Assembly (NCBI GenBank): GCA_021828005.1
Contig: JAKATJ010000007.1
Span: forward strand, 1-32,850
From: Actinomycetes bacterium
GTDB taxonomy: Bacteria; Actinomycetota; Acidimicrobiia; Acidimicrobiales; RAAP-2
Reading direction: 5' to 3'
DNA: 32,850 bases
The number at the start of each line of letters is the position of its first letter. The stretch's first letter is position 1. The position numbers and the translations under genes were made by a program. This document shows, one piece after another, positions 15,790-24,063 of the stretch. The notes beneath the pieces were generated by a model. The model saw nothing but the letters and a program-made list of their open reading frames with translations. It was not told the DNA's origin and ran no database searches.

Positions 15790-16554
15790 ATGATCGACCT
15801 CAGCGGCAAGACCGTCCTTCTCACCGGCGCCTCGCGGGGCATCGGGGCAGCGACTGCAGCGGTCCTCGGGGCGGCCGGAGCCTCCCTCGTGGCCCACTAC
15901 GGCGAGCACGGAGCCGGCGCCGAGGAGGCGACCCGCGACGTTCCGCCCCAGCGCAAGCTCCTCGTCGAGTCCGACTTCTCCCAGCCCGGCTCGGGCAGGG
16001 AGCTGTGGGCAGAGGCCGTGTCGTGGCGCGGCCGCGTGGACGTGCTCGTCCTGAACGCGGCGGTGATGCCGGAGACCCCGATCGACGCGGACGACGCTGA
16101 CTGGGACGCCACCTGGGCGCAGGTGCTCCAGGTGAACGTCCAAGAGCCTGCGAATCTGATGCGCGAGGCCGTTCGGCACTTCCGCGAGAGCGGCGGAGGA
16201 ACCATCGTGACCATGTCGAGCTGGGTGGCTGAGCAGGGCTCCGCCATCCCCCAGCTCACCGCCTACGCGGCGAGCAAGGCGGCAGTCCGGGCGATGACCC
16301 AGACGGTCGCAAGGGTCCATGCCAAGGACGGCGTGCTCGCCTACGTCATCGCGCCAGGGATCGTCCGGACCCGCATGTCGGAGATCTCCTTCGCGTCGCG
16401 CGGCGGTGAGGACGCGGTCAAGGCGATCCTCCCGCTCGGCGACATGGTGCCGCCCACGGAGGTCGCCAACCTGGTGGCCTTCGCCGCGAGCGGGCTTTGC
16501 CGCCATCTCTCGGGCGCGACCCTCGACGTCAACGGGGCGGCGTACGTGCGCTGA
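15790..16554 (+). CDS. Short-chain dehydrogenase/reductase (SDR), second
   Basis: This 254-residue classical SDR has TGASRGIG near residue 13, MSS with the catalytic Ser, and Tyr159-x3-Lys163 in AYAASK. The C-terminal GATLDVNGAAYVR is conserved in form. The usual NNAG strand reads LNAAV, a tolerated variant. The ATG at 15790 follows GAAAGGGG at a good distance. It is only distantly similar to the SDR just upstream, so the pair probably performs two different steps rather than being a recent duplication. It converges on the LLM gene ending at 16686. Confidence 0.88.
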   Translation: MIDLSGKTVLLTGASRGIGAATAAVLGAAGASLVAHYGEHGAGAEEATRDVPPQRKLLVESDFSQPGSGRELWAEAVSWRGRVDVLVLNAAVMPETPIDADDADWDATWAQVLQVNVQEPANLMREAVRHFRESGGGTIVTMSSWVAEQGSAIPQLTAYAASKAAVRAMTQTVARVHAKDGVLAYVIAPGIVRTRMSEISFASRGGEDAVKAILPLGDMVPPTEVANLVAFAASGLCRHLSGATLDVNGAAYVR

Positions 16555-16597
16555 CCGGGCCAGGCACGTGGCGTCCTCTGTCGCCCTTAGCCCTCTT

Positions 16598-16671
16598 CCC
16601 GGGAGCTCCGGGTGGCTTCGGTCGCCGCGCCCGGCCCTCCCGCTCACGGCGTCCCGCGGCGGGCGGCCGCC
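16598..16671. terminator. GC-rich inverted repeats between convergent genes
   Basis: Between the SDR stop at 16554 and the LLM stop at 16686 lie CCCGG-5-CCGGG (16598-16612) and the ten-base palindrome GGCGGCCGCC (16662-16671). They could fold in transcripts from both sides. No T-tract follows, so a bidirectional terminator is only a positional guess. Confidence 0.25.
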
Positions 16672-16685
16672 AGGGCGTAAGGGCG

Positions 16686-17699
16686 TCAGGCAAGGAGCGA
16701 GCGAAGCGCCGGCAGGACCCGCCGCCCGAGGAGCTGGACTCCTTCGTCGTCGCTGAGGCCGTGTGGCGTGCCGAACTCGACTCTCGACGCCCCCGCCTCC
16801 ACGACCGTCGCCGCCTGCTCGGCCACGTCCTCCGGGGTCCCGGAGAACGCGAAACGCGAGAGGAGCTCGTCGGGAACGAGCGATGCCGCGCGCGCGTGGT
16901 CTCCGGCGGCGATGCACCGGTGCAGCTCGCTTAGGAGCTCCTCTCCAACATCGACCGTCGGGTCGAGAGCTGCCACCACGTCGAGGTACATCGCCACGTT
17001 CTCGCGGGCGCGCCGTCGAGCTGCCGCGCGGTCGTCGGCGACGACGGTGACCGCCCCGACGACGACTGAGCAGCTGCCTGGGGTCCGGCCGGCGGCGGCT
17101 TCCCCCGTCGCGACGCGGCTGCGCAACAGCCGGACCATCGACGGGTTCGACGACCCGCCCAGCTTCACCTCCGCGGCGATCTCTCCCCCGAGGGCGGCCA
17201 GGCGCGGTCCCCAGGCTCCGATGAGCAGGGGCACAGGACCGGGCACCCGCAGGCCGCGGAGCTGCGCGCCGGGCGGGAGGCGAAAGCGCGTGCCCGCGAC
17301 CCCCGAGTCCCGTCCGCACAGCAGTGCGTCGATCACCGTCACTGCCTCCGCCATCGCCGCCGGGACGTCGCGCTGGTCGACTCCGAGCTCCTCGAGCCAG
17401 CTGCCGCGGGCGAGGCCGAGATATGCCCGGCCCTCGGACGCGGCGTCGAGGACGGCGATCTGCGCGGCGATCTCCACCGGGTGGAGGACGAAAGGGTTCA
17501 GGCATGCCGGGCCGAGGCGCACGCGCGTCGTCGCGCGCGCCATCGTCACGAGGGCAACGATCGGCGGCTGGTAGTAGAGGTCCCCGTAGACGCTGAGGAC
17601 GTCGAAGCCGAGCTCCTCAGCGGCCGTCGCAAGGCGTGCGTAGTCGACGAGGGTCTTGTCCGACTGGAAGCCGAGGCCGACAGTGACCTCGGGCGCCAC
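16686..17699 (-). CDS. LLM-class flavin/F420-dependent oxidoreductase, first
   Basis: The luciferase-like TIM-barrel protein of about 337 residues begins with VTVGLGFQSD and has the typical AEELGFDVLSVYGDLYYQPP, TRVRLGPACLNPFVLHPVEIA and GRAYLGLARG blocks, followed by PLLIGAWGPR. Proteins of this type use FMN or, in actinobacteria, often coenzyme F420; the overall layout resembles methylene-tetrahydromethanopterin-reductase-like members. The GTG at 17699 starts two bases from the stop of the TIGR04076 gene, so the start is well supported and translation is probably coupled. It is the last gene of the operon RidA-like, LLM, TIGR04076, LLM. The reaction is unknown. Confidence 0.87.
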   Translation of the reverse strand: MAPEVTVGLGFQSDKTLVDYARLATAAEELGFDVLSVYGDLYYQPPIVALVTMARATTRVRLGPACLNPFVLHPVEIAAQIAVLDAASEGRAYLGLARGSWLEELGVDQRDVPAAMAEAVTVIDALLCGRDSGVAGTRFRLPPGAQLRGLRVPGPVPLLIGAWGPRLAALGGEIAAEVKLGGSSNPSMVRLLRSRVATGEAAAGRTPGSCSVVVGAVTVVADDRAAARRRARENVAMYLDVVAALDPTVDVGEELLSELHRCIAAGDHARAASLVPDELLSRFAFSGTPEDVAEQAATVVEAGASRVEFGTPHGLSDDEGVQLLGRRVLPALRSLLA

Positions 17700-17700
17700 C

Positions 17701-18006
17701 TCAGGTGAGCTCACCGGCGTCGAGCTCCACTCGCCCGATTCGCTCGATGCGCATGACCAGGCGCTCGTCGGGGTCGGGGCAGACCACCAGGGAGTCCCGC
17801 TCGAGCCAGTCCTCAGCGGGAAGAGCGCGCTGTTTCGCAGGCAGCAGGGGGAGCACGGCGGCGAGCGCGTAGATGCAGAAGTGGCGCCCGGCCGGAATCT
17901 CCAGGCGGCTGGAGTCCCGCACCACGAAAGAGTCGCCGGGTCGAAGGCCGCAGACGGATCGGCCCTCGACGCGCTCGACAACGACCCTCAGATCGAAGAG
18001 CTCCAC
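17701..18006 (-). CDS. TIGR04076 family small protein
   Basis: The 101-residue product matches the small TIGR04076 family by layout: a strand ending in ERVEG, the Cys-containing segment SVCGLRPGDSF, a middle CIYALAAVLPLLPA and the signature CPDPDERLVMRIERI. The family has no established reaction. It is often seen beside oxidoreductases, and here it sits between two LLM genes. The GTG at 18006 has GGAAGG seven bases upstream. The stop is one base from the GTG of the following gene. It may serve as an accessory protein of the LLM enzymes, which is inference from position only. Confidence 0.75.
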   Translation of the reverse strand: MELFDLRVVVERVEGRSVCGLRPGDSFVVRDSSRLEIPAGRHFCIYALAAVLPLLPAKQRALPAEDWLERDSLVVCPDPDERLVMRIERIGRVELDAGELT

Positions 18007-18051
18007 CTTGTCACCTTCCGCCTGCAGCCCGAGTGCTCGACGGCAGCAGTC

Positions 18052-19107
18052 TCACGGCGCCGCGACGGTCGCCGCGCCCTGCGTCGTCGCCGACTTCCGG
18101 AGGACCGGCACGACCTCCCGGCCAATCGTCTTTACAGCCCGAACCGGATCGGGCCCGAGGGGCGGCCCGAAGGAGACGTGCGACGCACCCGCTGCCACAA
18201 GGCTCGCGCAGCGTACCGCCACCTGCTCGGGGGTGCCGGCGATGCCGAGCCGGAGCATCGCGGGGAGGATCAGCGAACGGGCAAGACGCCCGTCGCCCGC
18301 TGCAAGGGCGGCGGCGGCGGGGGCGAAGTCGGCGGGGCGCAGACCCGCCCGACCGAGCAGGTAGGGGGAGAGATCTTGGCCGTAGAAGGCGAACTTCTCG
18401 GCGAGCGCCGCCTCCGCCGCCGCAGGATCCTCGTCGACCGAGACCCACACGCAGGCCGGGAGGTCGAGCTCACCTGGGCTGCGGCCGGCAGTCTCGGCCC
18501 CGGCCAGGACCTGCGCGCGGGCGAGCGGGTAGTGCTCCGGCGGGTACAAGAGCGCGAGGGCGCCGTCCGCCAGCTCGCCGGCGAGGCCGAGCATGCGCGG
18601 GCCCATCGCGCCGACGTAGAGGGGCACCGGCACGGGAAGCGGGATGGCGAGGCGGGGGCGAGCACCGGGCGCGCCACCGAGCAGCGACCGGCACGTGGCG
18701 ATGGCCTCACGCGTGCGCTCGAGGGGCGCAGGGCGATCGATCGCGGCGGCGCCCAGCAGCCCCGCTGCGCCGGCACCGATCCCGAGCAGGGCGCGCCCGC
18801 CCGAGACCTCCTGGAGCGTCGCGGCGTGCATGGCGAGCTCGACGGGGTGCGCCGAGTACGGGTTCAGGACGCCGGCTCCGAGCCGGATGCGGCTCGTCAC
18901 CCCTGCCGCCGCGGAGAGCAGGACGGGCGCCGAGCGAAGCAGGAGGTCGTGGGAGACCCACAGCTGGTCGAAGCCCGACTCCTCGGCGACGCCGGCGAGC
19001 TCGAGGAAGCGGCTCGGCGGAAGGTCGTTGTTCAACCGGAGGCTCACGCGGATCGCCGCGCCGCCCGCCGCAGCACCTGCCGCGCCGTCGGGTGCGGGGG
19101 CACTCAC
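18052..19107 (-). CDS. LLM-class flavin/F420-dependent oxidoreductase, second
   Basis: The 351-residue luciferase-like protein shows VSLRLNNDLPPSRFLELAGVAEESGFDQLWVSHD, the TSRIRLGAGVLNPYSAHPVELA block, GGRALLGIGAG and PLYVGAMGPRM. It is similar in arrangement to the LLM protein at 16686-17699, so the two are probably old paralogs acting on related substrates. The GTG at 19107 overlaps the stop of the Rid gene (GTGA), which fixes the start. The N-terminal 18 residues are an Ala/Gly-rich tail without function. The 45-base gap to the TIGR04076 gene keeps it in the same operon. Confidence 0.87.
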   Translation of the reverse strand: MSAPAPDGAAGAAAGGAAIRVSLRLNNDLPPSRFLELAGVAEESGFDQLWVSHDLLLRSAPVLLSAAAGVTSRIRLGAGVLNPYSAHPVELAMHAATLQEVSGGRALLGIGAGAAGLLGAAAIDRPAPLERTREAIATCRSLLGGAPGARPRLAIPLPVPVPLYVGAMGPRMLGLAGELADGALALLYPPEHYPLARAQVLAGAETAGRSPGELDLPACVWVSVDEDPAAAEAALAEKFAFYGQDLSPYLLGRAGLRPADFAPAAAALAAGDGRLARSLILPAMLRLGIAGTPEQVAVRCASLVAAGASHVSFGPPLGPDPVRAVKTIGREVVPVLRKSATTQGAATVAAP

Positions 19108-19523
19108 TCGAGCACCTCCGCGTCGGCCTCGACCTCGACAAGGAGCCCCGAACCGACGAGCGCGGCCACGAAGACGAGCGTGTTCGCCGGCGACACGTCG
19201 CTGAGCAACTCTCGATGCGCTGCCGCCGCCTGCGACCAGTCGGCGCCCGGAGCCAGATACAGCCGAGTACGCACGATCGATCCCTTGGACCCGCCGAGGC
19301 CCTCGACTGCCTCGATCACGCGACCGAGGCAGTCGAGGGCTTGGCCGTAGGTGTCCGGCGGCAAGGGCGTCTCCCTCGCCGTCGTCCCGCTCACGCAGAT
19401 CCGCGAGCCCCTGCGGACCGCGCGGCTGTAGCCGGCCACTTCCTCGAACGCACCCTTGACGCCCTCATGAAACCGCAGCGTCGAAGCCCCTCCCGGCTCC
19501 TCGACGGAGTCTGCGCCGTTCAT
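19104..19523 (-). CDS. Rid/YjgF/UK114-family protein without the RidA arginine
   Basis: The 139-residue product has Rid-family blocks: ICVSGTTA, the helix QALDCLGRVIEAVEGLGGS, VRTRLYL and the end LVEVEADAEV. Archetypal RidA proteins hydrolyse reactive enamines and imines with a conserved Arg in a PARxxV motif; here the aligned segment is PANTLV with Asn114. It therefore belongs to a Rid subgroup that may not have that activity. Imines are formed by D-amino-acid-oxidase-like enzymes, so a link to the two HcnC-like proteins is attractive. It lies 79 bases after the peptide-binding-protein gene and overlaps the next LLM gene. The ATG at 19523 is the only reasonable start. Confidence 0.85.
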   Translation of the reverse strand: MNGADSVEEPGGASTLRFHEGVKGAFEEVAGYSRAVRRGSRICVSGTTARETPLPPDTYGQALDCLGRVIEAVEGLGGSKGSIVRTRLYLAPGADWSQAAAAHRELLSDVSPANTLVFVAALVGSGLLVEVEADAEVLE

Positions 19524-19602
19524 GCGCGTCGTCTGGGACTTCGGCAGAGGCGGCCCTTGGGATCTCGCCGCCGCGTGCCGATGCCCGAGCAGACGTCTCG
19601 GT

Positions 19603-21432
19603 TCAGCTCGACAACCACACGTTGGTCGGATCGAACTCTTCGATCGCGGGGAGGAACACCGCGTTGTGCACGCGGCTCGAGTGGTAGATCGCGTAGTCGG
19701 CCTCTTCGATCGGGTACATGACCGCCTGCTGCATGACGAACTTGTCGGCCTGGTACCACAGCTTGTCGGCCGCCGCCACCGAGCCTGCCGTCACGGCCTC
19801 GGAGATGATCTTGTCGAGCGCCTTGTTCGAGTACAGCTCCAGGTTCGCGCCAACCGGAGCTTCCGCCGCGGTGTCGTACACCGAGAAGATGAAATCGAAC
19901 GCGTTGTCTCCGTACCATGTCGGGAACTCGGCATCCATCGCCATGTCCCAGACTCCGCGCTTGGCGACGCTGGGTGCCAGCAGGTACTTCGTGAAGTATG
20001 TGGCCAACGGCACCGCCAGGCCCGACACGGACACGCCGACCTGTGACAGCTCGAACTGGATGGTCTCGAAGATCTTCGTCTGGACCGGGTCACCCGCCAT
20101 GTAGAGCAACTTGATGTGCAGGTGCCGCGGCTCCAGGACCTTCTTCGCCTTCGTCGGGTTGTACGGATACAAGTTGAAGTTCTTGCCCTTGATTGTTCTG
20201 AGGGTCGCGGGCGGAAGCACCTGGGTCATCGGCGGTGCGACCTTTGGCCCGCCGGAGTCCTTGATCAGTGCGTTCCGGTTGATGGCGGTCTCGATCGCTT
20301 GGCGCACCTTCAGTGTCTTGAGCGCGCCGCCGTTGTTGGGATCGGCGAAGTTGAAGAGGAGGAACGGTGTCTCTCCACCCGTCGGGTCGAGCTGGAAGTT
20401 GGGTGTGCGAGAAGCGACGAGTTGAGGAATGTTCTCCGTCGGCACCTCCGTGGTCCCCCACATCATGTCAGCGTGCGCTGTTCCGGCCTTCAGCTCCTCC
20501 AAGGCCGTGCTCGGGGTCACCGTCTCGGTGACGACGATCTTGTTCACGTACGCTTTGCTCAGGGGATCGAGTGAAGCCTTCCACGCCGGGTTCCGGTCGA
20601 ACACGATGCTCTTGCCGGGATTGTACGACGCCACGCTGTACGGCCCGTCCGAGATCAGGTGGTGAGCGAGCGCCAAGCTCGTCGGCAGGTACTTCTCGTA
20701 CTCGACCGGCGCCCCGTAGAAGCCTGGGAATCCCGCGGTCATCGCCGGGAAGTAGACGGCCTTGTGCGCCAACTTGAAGGTGACGCGGAGCGGGTTTTTC
20801 GCATTGAGGACGATGCCGCTCACACTATGCGAGTTCATGTACCGGCTCATGGCAGACACCGTCGGGGCCACCTTGGCGAACCCCTTGCAGAACGTCGCGA
20901 GGCCCACGACGAGTGTCTCGTACTCGGACAATGCCGCAGACGGCTTGTACGGATTGCAGGAGCGCTCGACGCCCCGGAGGATGTCCGCCGCGGTCACCTG
21001 GCGAGGGGGCTTCGTGTCCCACATGACCCCCTTGCGGATTGTGAACGTGTAGTCCAATCCTGTGGTGCTCACCGTGGGGACCGCCTTGGCGAGGTCCGGG
21101 ACGAGTGTGGTCGTCTTCCCCGCCACCGCCGGGTAGCTCATCAGCGGCTGGGTGTACATCCTTAGGGCGAGGTTTGTGACGGTGCCAAAGTCGATGTTCG
21201 GGTCCATGTAGTCCACGTCGCCTGTGCCGACCATATACAGGGTCCCACCACGCTTCGCCTGCGACGCGGCCCCGGCGTGGTAACGAGCACGAGAGGGCGA
21301 CGCACCGCTCGACGGGACTTCCAGGGACAGCGCCAGGCCGACGATCGCGAGAGAGGAGCCCAGCGCCACTAGGTGCCGGGCGTTCCTCCGCAGTCGCCTC
21401 ATGTGCATCGTCGTCACATTCCGCATCTCCAT
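19603..21432 (-). CDS. Peptide/nickel-type ABC transporter substrate-binding protein, family 5
   Basis: This family-5 solute-binding protein of about 609 residues has GGTLYMVGTGDVDYMDPN at the mature start, QPLMSYPA, LDYTFTIRKGVMWDTKPPR, ADILRGVERSCNP and SDGPYSVASYNPGKSIVFDRNPAW, all typical of DppA/OppA-like proteins. The leader has an Arg-rich start and a hydrophobic segment (HLVALGSSLAIVGLALSL) without a lipobox Cys. The ATG at 21432 is taken, with AAAGGA close upstream; ATG at 21426 is an alternative. It probably delivers peptides or related compounds to the permeases at 25830-27821, which lack a binding-protein gene next to them. It is divergent from the S9 peptidase gene. Confidence 0.92.
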   Translation of the reverse strand: MEMRNVTTMHMRRLRRNARHLVALGSSLAIVGLALSLEVPSSGASPSRARYHAGAASQAKRGGTLYMVGTGDVDYMDPNIDFGTVTNLALRMYTQPLMSYPAVAGKTTTLVPDLAKAVPTVSTTGLDYTFTIRKGVMWDTKPPRQVTAADILRGVERSCNPYKPSAALSEYETLVVGLATFCKGFAKVAPTVSAMSRYMNSHSVSGIVLNAKNPLRVTFKLAHKAVYFPAMTAGFPGFYGAPVEYEKYLPTSLALAHHLISDGPYSVASYNPGKSIVFDRNPAWKASLDPLSKAYVNKIVVTETVTPSTALEELKAGTAHADMMWGTTEVPTENIPQLVASRTPNFQLDPTGGETPFLLFNFADPNNGGALKTLKVRQAIETAINRNALIKDSGGPKVAPPMTQVLPPATLRTIKGKNFNLYPYNPTKAKKVLEPRHLHIKLLYMAGDPVQTKIFETIQFELSQVGVSVSGLAVPLATYFTKYLLAPSVAKRGVWDMAMDAEFPTWYGDNAFDFIFSVYDTAAEAPVGANLELYSNKALDKIISEAVTAGSVAAADKLWYQADKFVMQQAVMYPIEEADYAIYHSSRVHNAVFLPAIEEFDPTNVWLSS

Positions 21433-21885
21433 GATCCTTTCAACCACGACAAACACAATCGGGCCGCGGCCCCAGCCGCTGCCAGCGGCACGCGCCGGTG
21501 CTCTCGCTCCATCGGCACCTCGATCGGCATGAAAAAAGTTGCACCGTCGGGGAGCCGAACTGGGGAGCACCGGCCGATTCCCCTTCGGGACGGGGTCCCG
21601 CAGCGACACTGTGATCTGCCGTCTCCCGAGTCAGGACGGCTCTACGCGCGGCCCGCCGGGGCCATCGCTCCTCGAACGTGCCCCCGCACCCACCCTTCCA
21701 CCGGTGCGATCCACCTCCTGTCAGCCGGTTCCGTTCGCAATTCGAACACTTGGTCGGATATTGTGCCCACACCACCGTGGTGCGTCAAGCTCAGTCGCGT
21801 CCGTCTGCGCGTCACCCCTCCAGCCGGCGCGCCGCCGAGGCGCCGGGCGCTGGAGGGACTCCGGCGGCGATGGAAAGCTCGTGCC
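21433..21885. other. Divergent intergenic region rich in inverted repeats
   Basis: These 453 bases separate the peptide-binding-protein gene from the S9 peptidase gene. No gene is supported. Perfect inverted repeats occur at 21475-21489 (GCCGCT-3-AGCGGC), 21586-21600 (CGGGAC-3-GTCCCG), 21733-21747 (GTTCG-5-CGAAC) and 21770-21782 (CACCAC-1-GTGGTG). A promoter for the peptidase is listed separately. A convincing promoter for the binding-protein gene was not found; a run of six A on the plus strand lies at about 21532-21537. Confidence 0.5.
21734..21762 (+). promoter_or_regulatory. Possible promoter of the S9 peptidase gene
   Basis: TTCGCA, a 17-base spacer and GATATT lie about 125 bases before the ATG at 21886; each box matches four of six consensus bases. 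The inverted repeat GTTCG-5-CGAAC covers the -35 box, and CACCAC-1-GTGGTG lies at the predicted transcription start near 21769. Both are in positions suited to repressor binding. Confidence 0.4.
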
Positions 21886-23982
21886 ATGGACAGCCCAGTC
21901 ACGGACCCGGCTGCAACGGACTCTCTTCGTGAGCTGGCGCGCCAGCTCGCGCAGACCCAGCGCTTCACCCTCGGAGTCCCGCGCCAGTTCACGATCGCAG
22001 ACGACGGTTCACGGGTCCTCTTCCTGCGGAGCCGCGACGGCCGAGATCGTGCGAGCTGCCTGTGGGCGCTCGACGAAGGCGGTGAGCGCCTCCTCGCCGA
22101 CCCCTCGGCGCTCGGTGGCGGAGGCGCGTTACCCGAAGACGAGCGGATACGGCGCGAACGAGTCCGCGAGCGCTCGACGGGGATCGTCGCGTACTCCGCG
22201 GACCGATCCGCCACGACGTCCGTCTTCAGCCTCGATGGCCGGCTGTGGACCGTCTCCATCGACGGCGGCGTCCGTTGGCTCCCCTCCGCCGGCCCAGCGG
22301 TCGACCCGCGCATCGACCCCGGCGCGTCGCGGGTCTCCTACGTCACCGACGGCGCGCTCCACGTGATCGAGCTTTCCGGCGGCACGGACCGCCCCCTCGC
22401 ATCGCCCGAGGCTCCCGACGTCACCTACGGGCTACCCGAGCACGTCGCTGCAGAGGAGATGGGCCGGCTGAGAGGGCACTGGTGGTCGCCCGACGGCACG
22501 AAGCTGCTCGTCGCCCGCGTCGACAACGGTTCGGTGGAGCGCTGGTGGCTCACCGACCCCTCGGATCCCGGTGCCGAGCCACGGCAGATGCGCTACCCCG
22601 TCGCCGGGACGGCGAACGCCGAGGTCTCGCTGTTCGTCTACGACCTCGACGGCACACGCCGGGAGGTGCTCTGGGACCACGAGGCGTTCGAGTACCTCAC
22701 GACCGCTGCGTGGGACCGGCTCGGGCCGCTCGCAAGCGTCCAGAGCCGGGACCAGCGGACCGTGCGAATCCTCGCTGTCGACCCGGCTAGCGGCGAGACG
22801 GCGTGTGTGTGGGAAGGCATTGACAAGCACTGGGTGGACCTCGTCCCGGGCGTGCCGCTGCGCACGGGCTCAGGGCGCCTGGTGGTCGTCTCCGACGTCG
22901 GCGGCTCCCGACGCCTGGTGATCGACGGCGAGCTTGTGACCGGAGACGGCCTGCAGGTTCGCGAGGTCGCCGGCGCCGCGGGCGAGGCGGTCTGGTTCGT
23001 CGCGTCGACCGAGCCGACGGAGTGCCACGTCTGGCGCTACACGGAAGAAGACGGCGCCACGCGGCTCACCGAGGAACCTGGGCTCCACCGGCTGAGCCTG
23101 GGCGGTGACACGGCGGTGCTCGAGTCCTTCACCGAGCACGGCCATCGCTTCGTGATCAGCGGCCCGACGCTCGGAGGGCGACGGATCGCCTGCCTCGAGG
23201 AACCGCCGGCCGTCGCGCCCAGGATCTGGTGGCTCTCGGTGGGGCCGCGGCGCCTTCGCACCGCGCTCGTCCTCCCCAGCTCCCACGAGGAAGGCGCCCG
23301 TCGGCTCCCCGTTCTCATGTTCCCCTACGCCGGGCCCGCTGTGCAGCGGGTGACGCGCGCACGTCACTGGTACTTCGTCGAAGCCCAGTGGTTCGCCGAG
23401 CAGGGCTTCGCCGTGGTGATCGCCGATGGTGCCGGGACCCCGGGCAGAGGACCGGAGTGGGAGCGCGAGGTCTACGGCGACATGCTGACCGCGGTGATCG
23501 CGGACCAAATCGCGGCGCTGGAGGGGGCGGCGGAGTCCTGCACGGACCTCGACCTCGGCAAAGTGGCGATCCGCGGGTGGTCGTATGGCGGGTTGCTCGC
23601 TCTCGCCTGCGTGCTCCGCCGGCCCGACGTGTTCCACGCCGCAGTGGCAGGCGCCGCCCCCGCCGACGTGCGCATGTCCGACACCTACTGTCTGGAACGC
23701 TTCCTCGGGCACCCCGACGAGACGCCCGAGAACTACGTCCGTTGCTCTCCGGTGCTCGAGGCGGCCCGCCTCCGCCGTCCGTTGCTCATCGTCCACGGCC
23801 TCGCCGACGACAACGTCGTCGTCGCAGACGCCCTGCGAACGTCGGCAGCGCTGCTCGCTGCGGGCAAGCAGCACGAGCTCCTGCTCATCCCTACCGCGAC
23901 GCACATGGTGGTCGACCCGCAAGACCACGAGAACCTGTTGCTCCACGAGCTGAGGTTCCTCCACAAGAGCCTCGGTCGCTGA
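21886..23982 (+). CDS. S9 family (dipeptidyl-peptidase IV-like) serine peptidase
   Basis: The 698-residue protein has an N-terminal beta-propeller region (blocks such as GRLWTVSIDGG and TKLLVARVDNGSVERWWLTDPSDP) and a C-terminal alpha/beta-hydrolase domain. The catalytic triad is visible: Ser566 in GWSYGGLLAL, Asp641 in HGLADDNVV and His673 in THMVVDP. AEEMGRLRGHWWSPDG resembles the double-Glu substrate-binding region of DPP-IV, which holds a free peptide N-terminus. It probably removes N-terminal dipeptides. No signal peptide is seen, so it should be cytoplasmic. The ATG at 21886 follows GGAAAG by eight bases. It is a single plus-strand gene between the peptide-binding-protein gene and the transporter operon, consistent with digestion of imported peptides. 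Confidence 0.92.
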   Translation: MDSPVTDPAATDSLRELARQLAQTQRFTLGVPRQFTIADDGSRVLFLRSRDGRDRASCLWALDEGGERLLADPSALGGGGALPEDERIRRERVRERSTGIVAYSADRSATTSVFSLDGRLWTVSIDGGVRWLPSAGPAVDPRIDPGASRVSYVTDGALHVIELSGGTDRPLASPEAPDVTYGLPEHVAAEEMGRLRGHWWSPDGTKLLVARVDNGSVERWWLTDPSDPGAEPRQMRYPVAGTANAEVSLFVYDLDGTRREVLWDHEAFEYLTTAAWDRLGPLASVQSRDQRTVRILAVDPASGETACVWEGIDKHWVDLVPGVPLRTGSGRLVVVSDVGGSRRLVIDGELVTGDGLQVREVAGAAGEAVWFVASTEPTECHVWRYTEEDGATRLTEEPGLHRLSLGGDTAVLESFTEHGHRFVISGPTLGGRRIACLEEPPAVAPRIWWLSVGPRRLRTALVLPSSHEEGARRLPVLMFPYAGPAVQRVTRARHWYFVEAQWFAEQGFAVVIADGAGTPGRGPEWEREVYGDMLTAVIADQIAALEGAAESCTDLDLGKVAIRGWSYGGLLALACVLRRPDVFHAAVAGAAPADVRMSDTYCLERFLGHPDETPENYVRCSPVLEAARLRRPLLIVHGLADDNVVVADALRTSAALLAAGKQHELLLIPTATHMVVDPQDHENLLLHELRFLHKSLGR

Positions 23983-24018
23983 GGGGGGACGGCCGACACC
24001 TCACCACCACTGGTCCTC

Positions 24019-24032
24019 GGCGCGCGGGCGCC
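24019..24032. terminator. GC-rich hairpin between convergent genes
   Basis: GGCGC-4-GCGCC forms a perfect five-pair stem exactly between the S9 peptidase stop at 23982 and the DUF885 stop at 24033. The 50-base gap leaves little room for anything else. No T-tract follows on either strand, so terminator function is uncertain. Confidence 0.3.
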
Positions 24033-24063
24033 TCATGCCGGCGACGCCAAGCGCCGCTCGACC
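24030..24063 (+). repeat. Direct repeat copy 1 (tail of the DUF885 gene)
   Basis: Thirty of 34 bases match the copy at 25773-25806 in direct orientation. This copy encodes the last residues (VERRLASPA and stop) of the DUF885 protein on the minus strand. See the second copy for its meaning. Confidence 0.7.

Noticed and set aside
19585-19601. CCGAG-7-CTCGG inverted repeat just behind the peptide-binding-protein gene
   Set aside because: The five-pair stem has no T-tract and the next gene follows after 79 bases in the same direction; chance occurrence is likely in GC-rich DNA.
17656-19721. Long overlapping plus-strand frames opposite the LLM and Rid genes
   Set aside because: They are Arg/Gly/Pro-rich without motifs. 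The minus-strand genes have conserved blocks and consistent start/stop overlaps.
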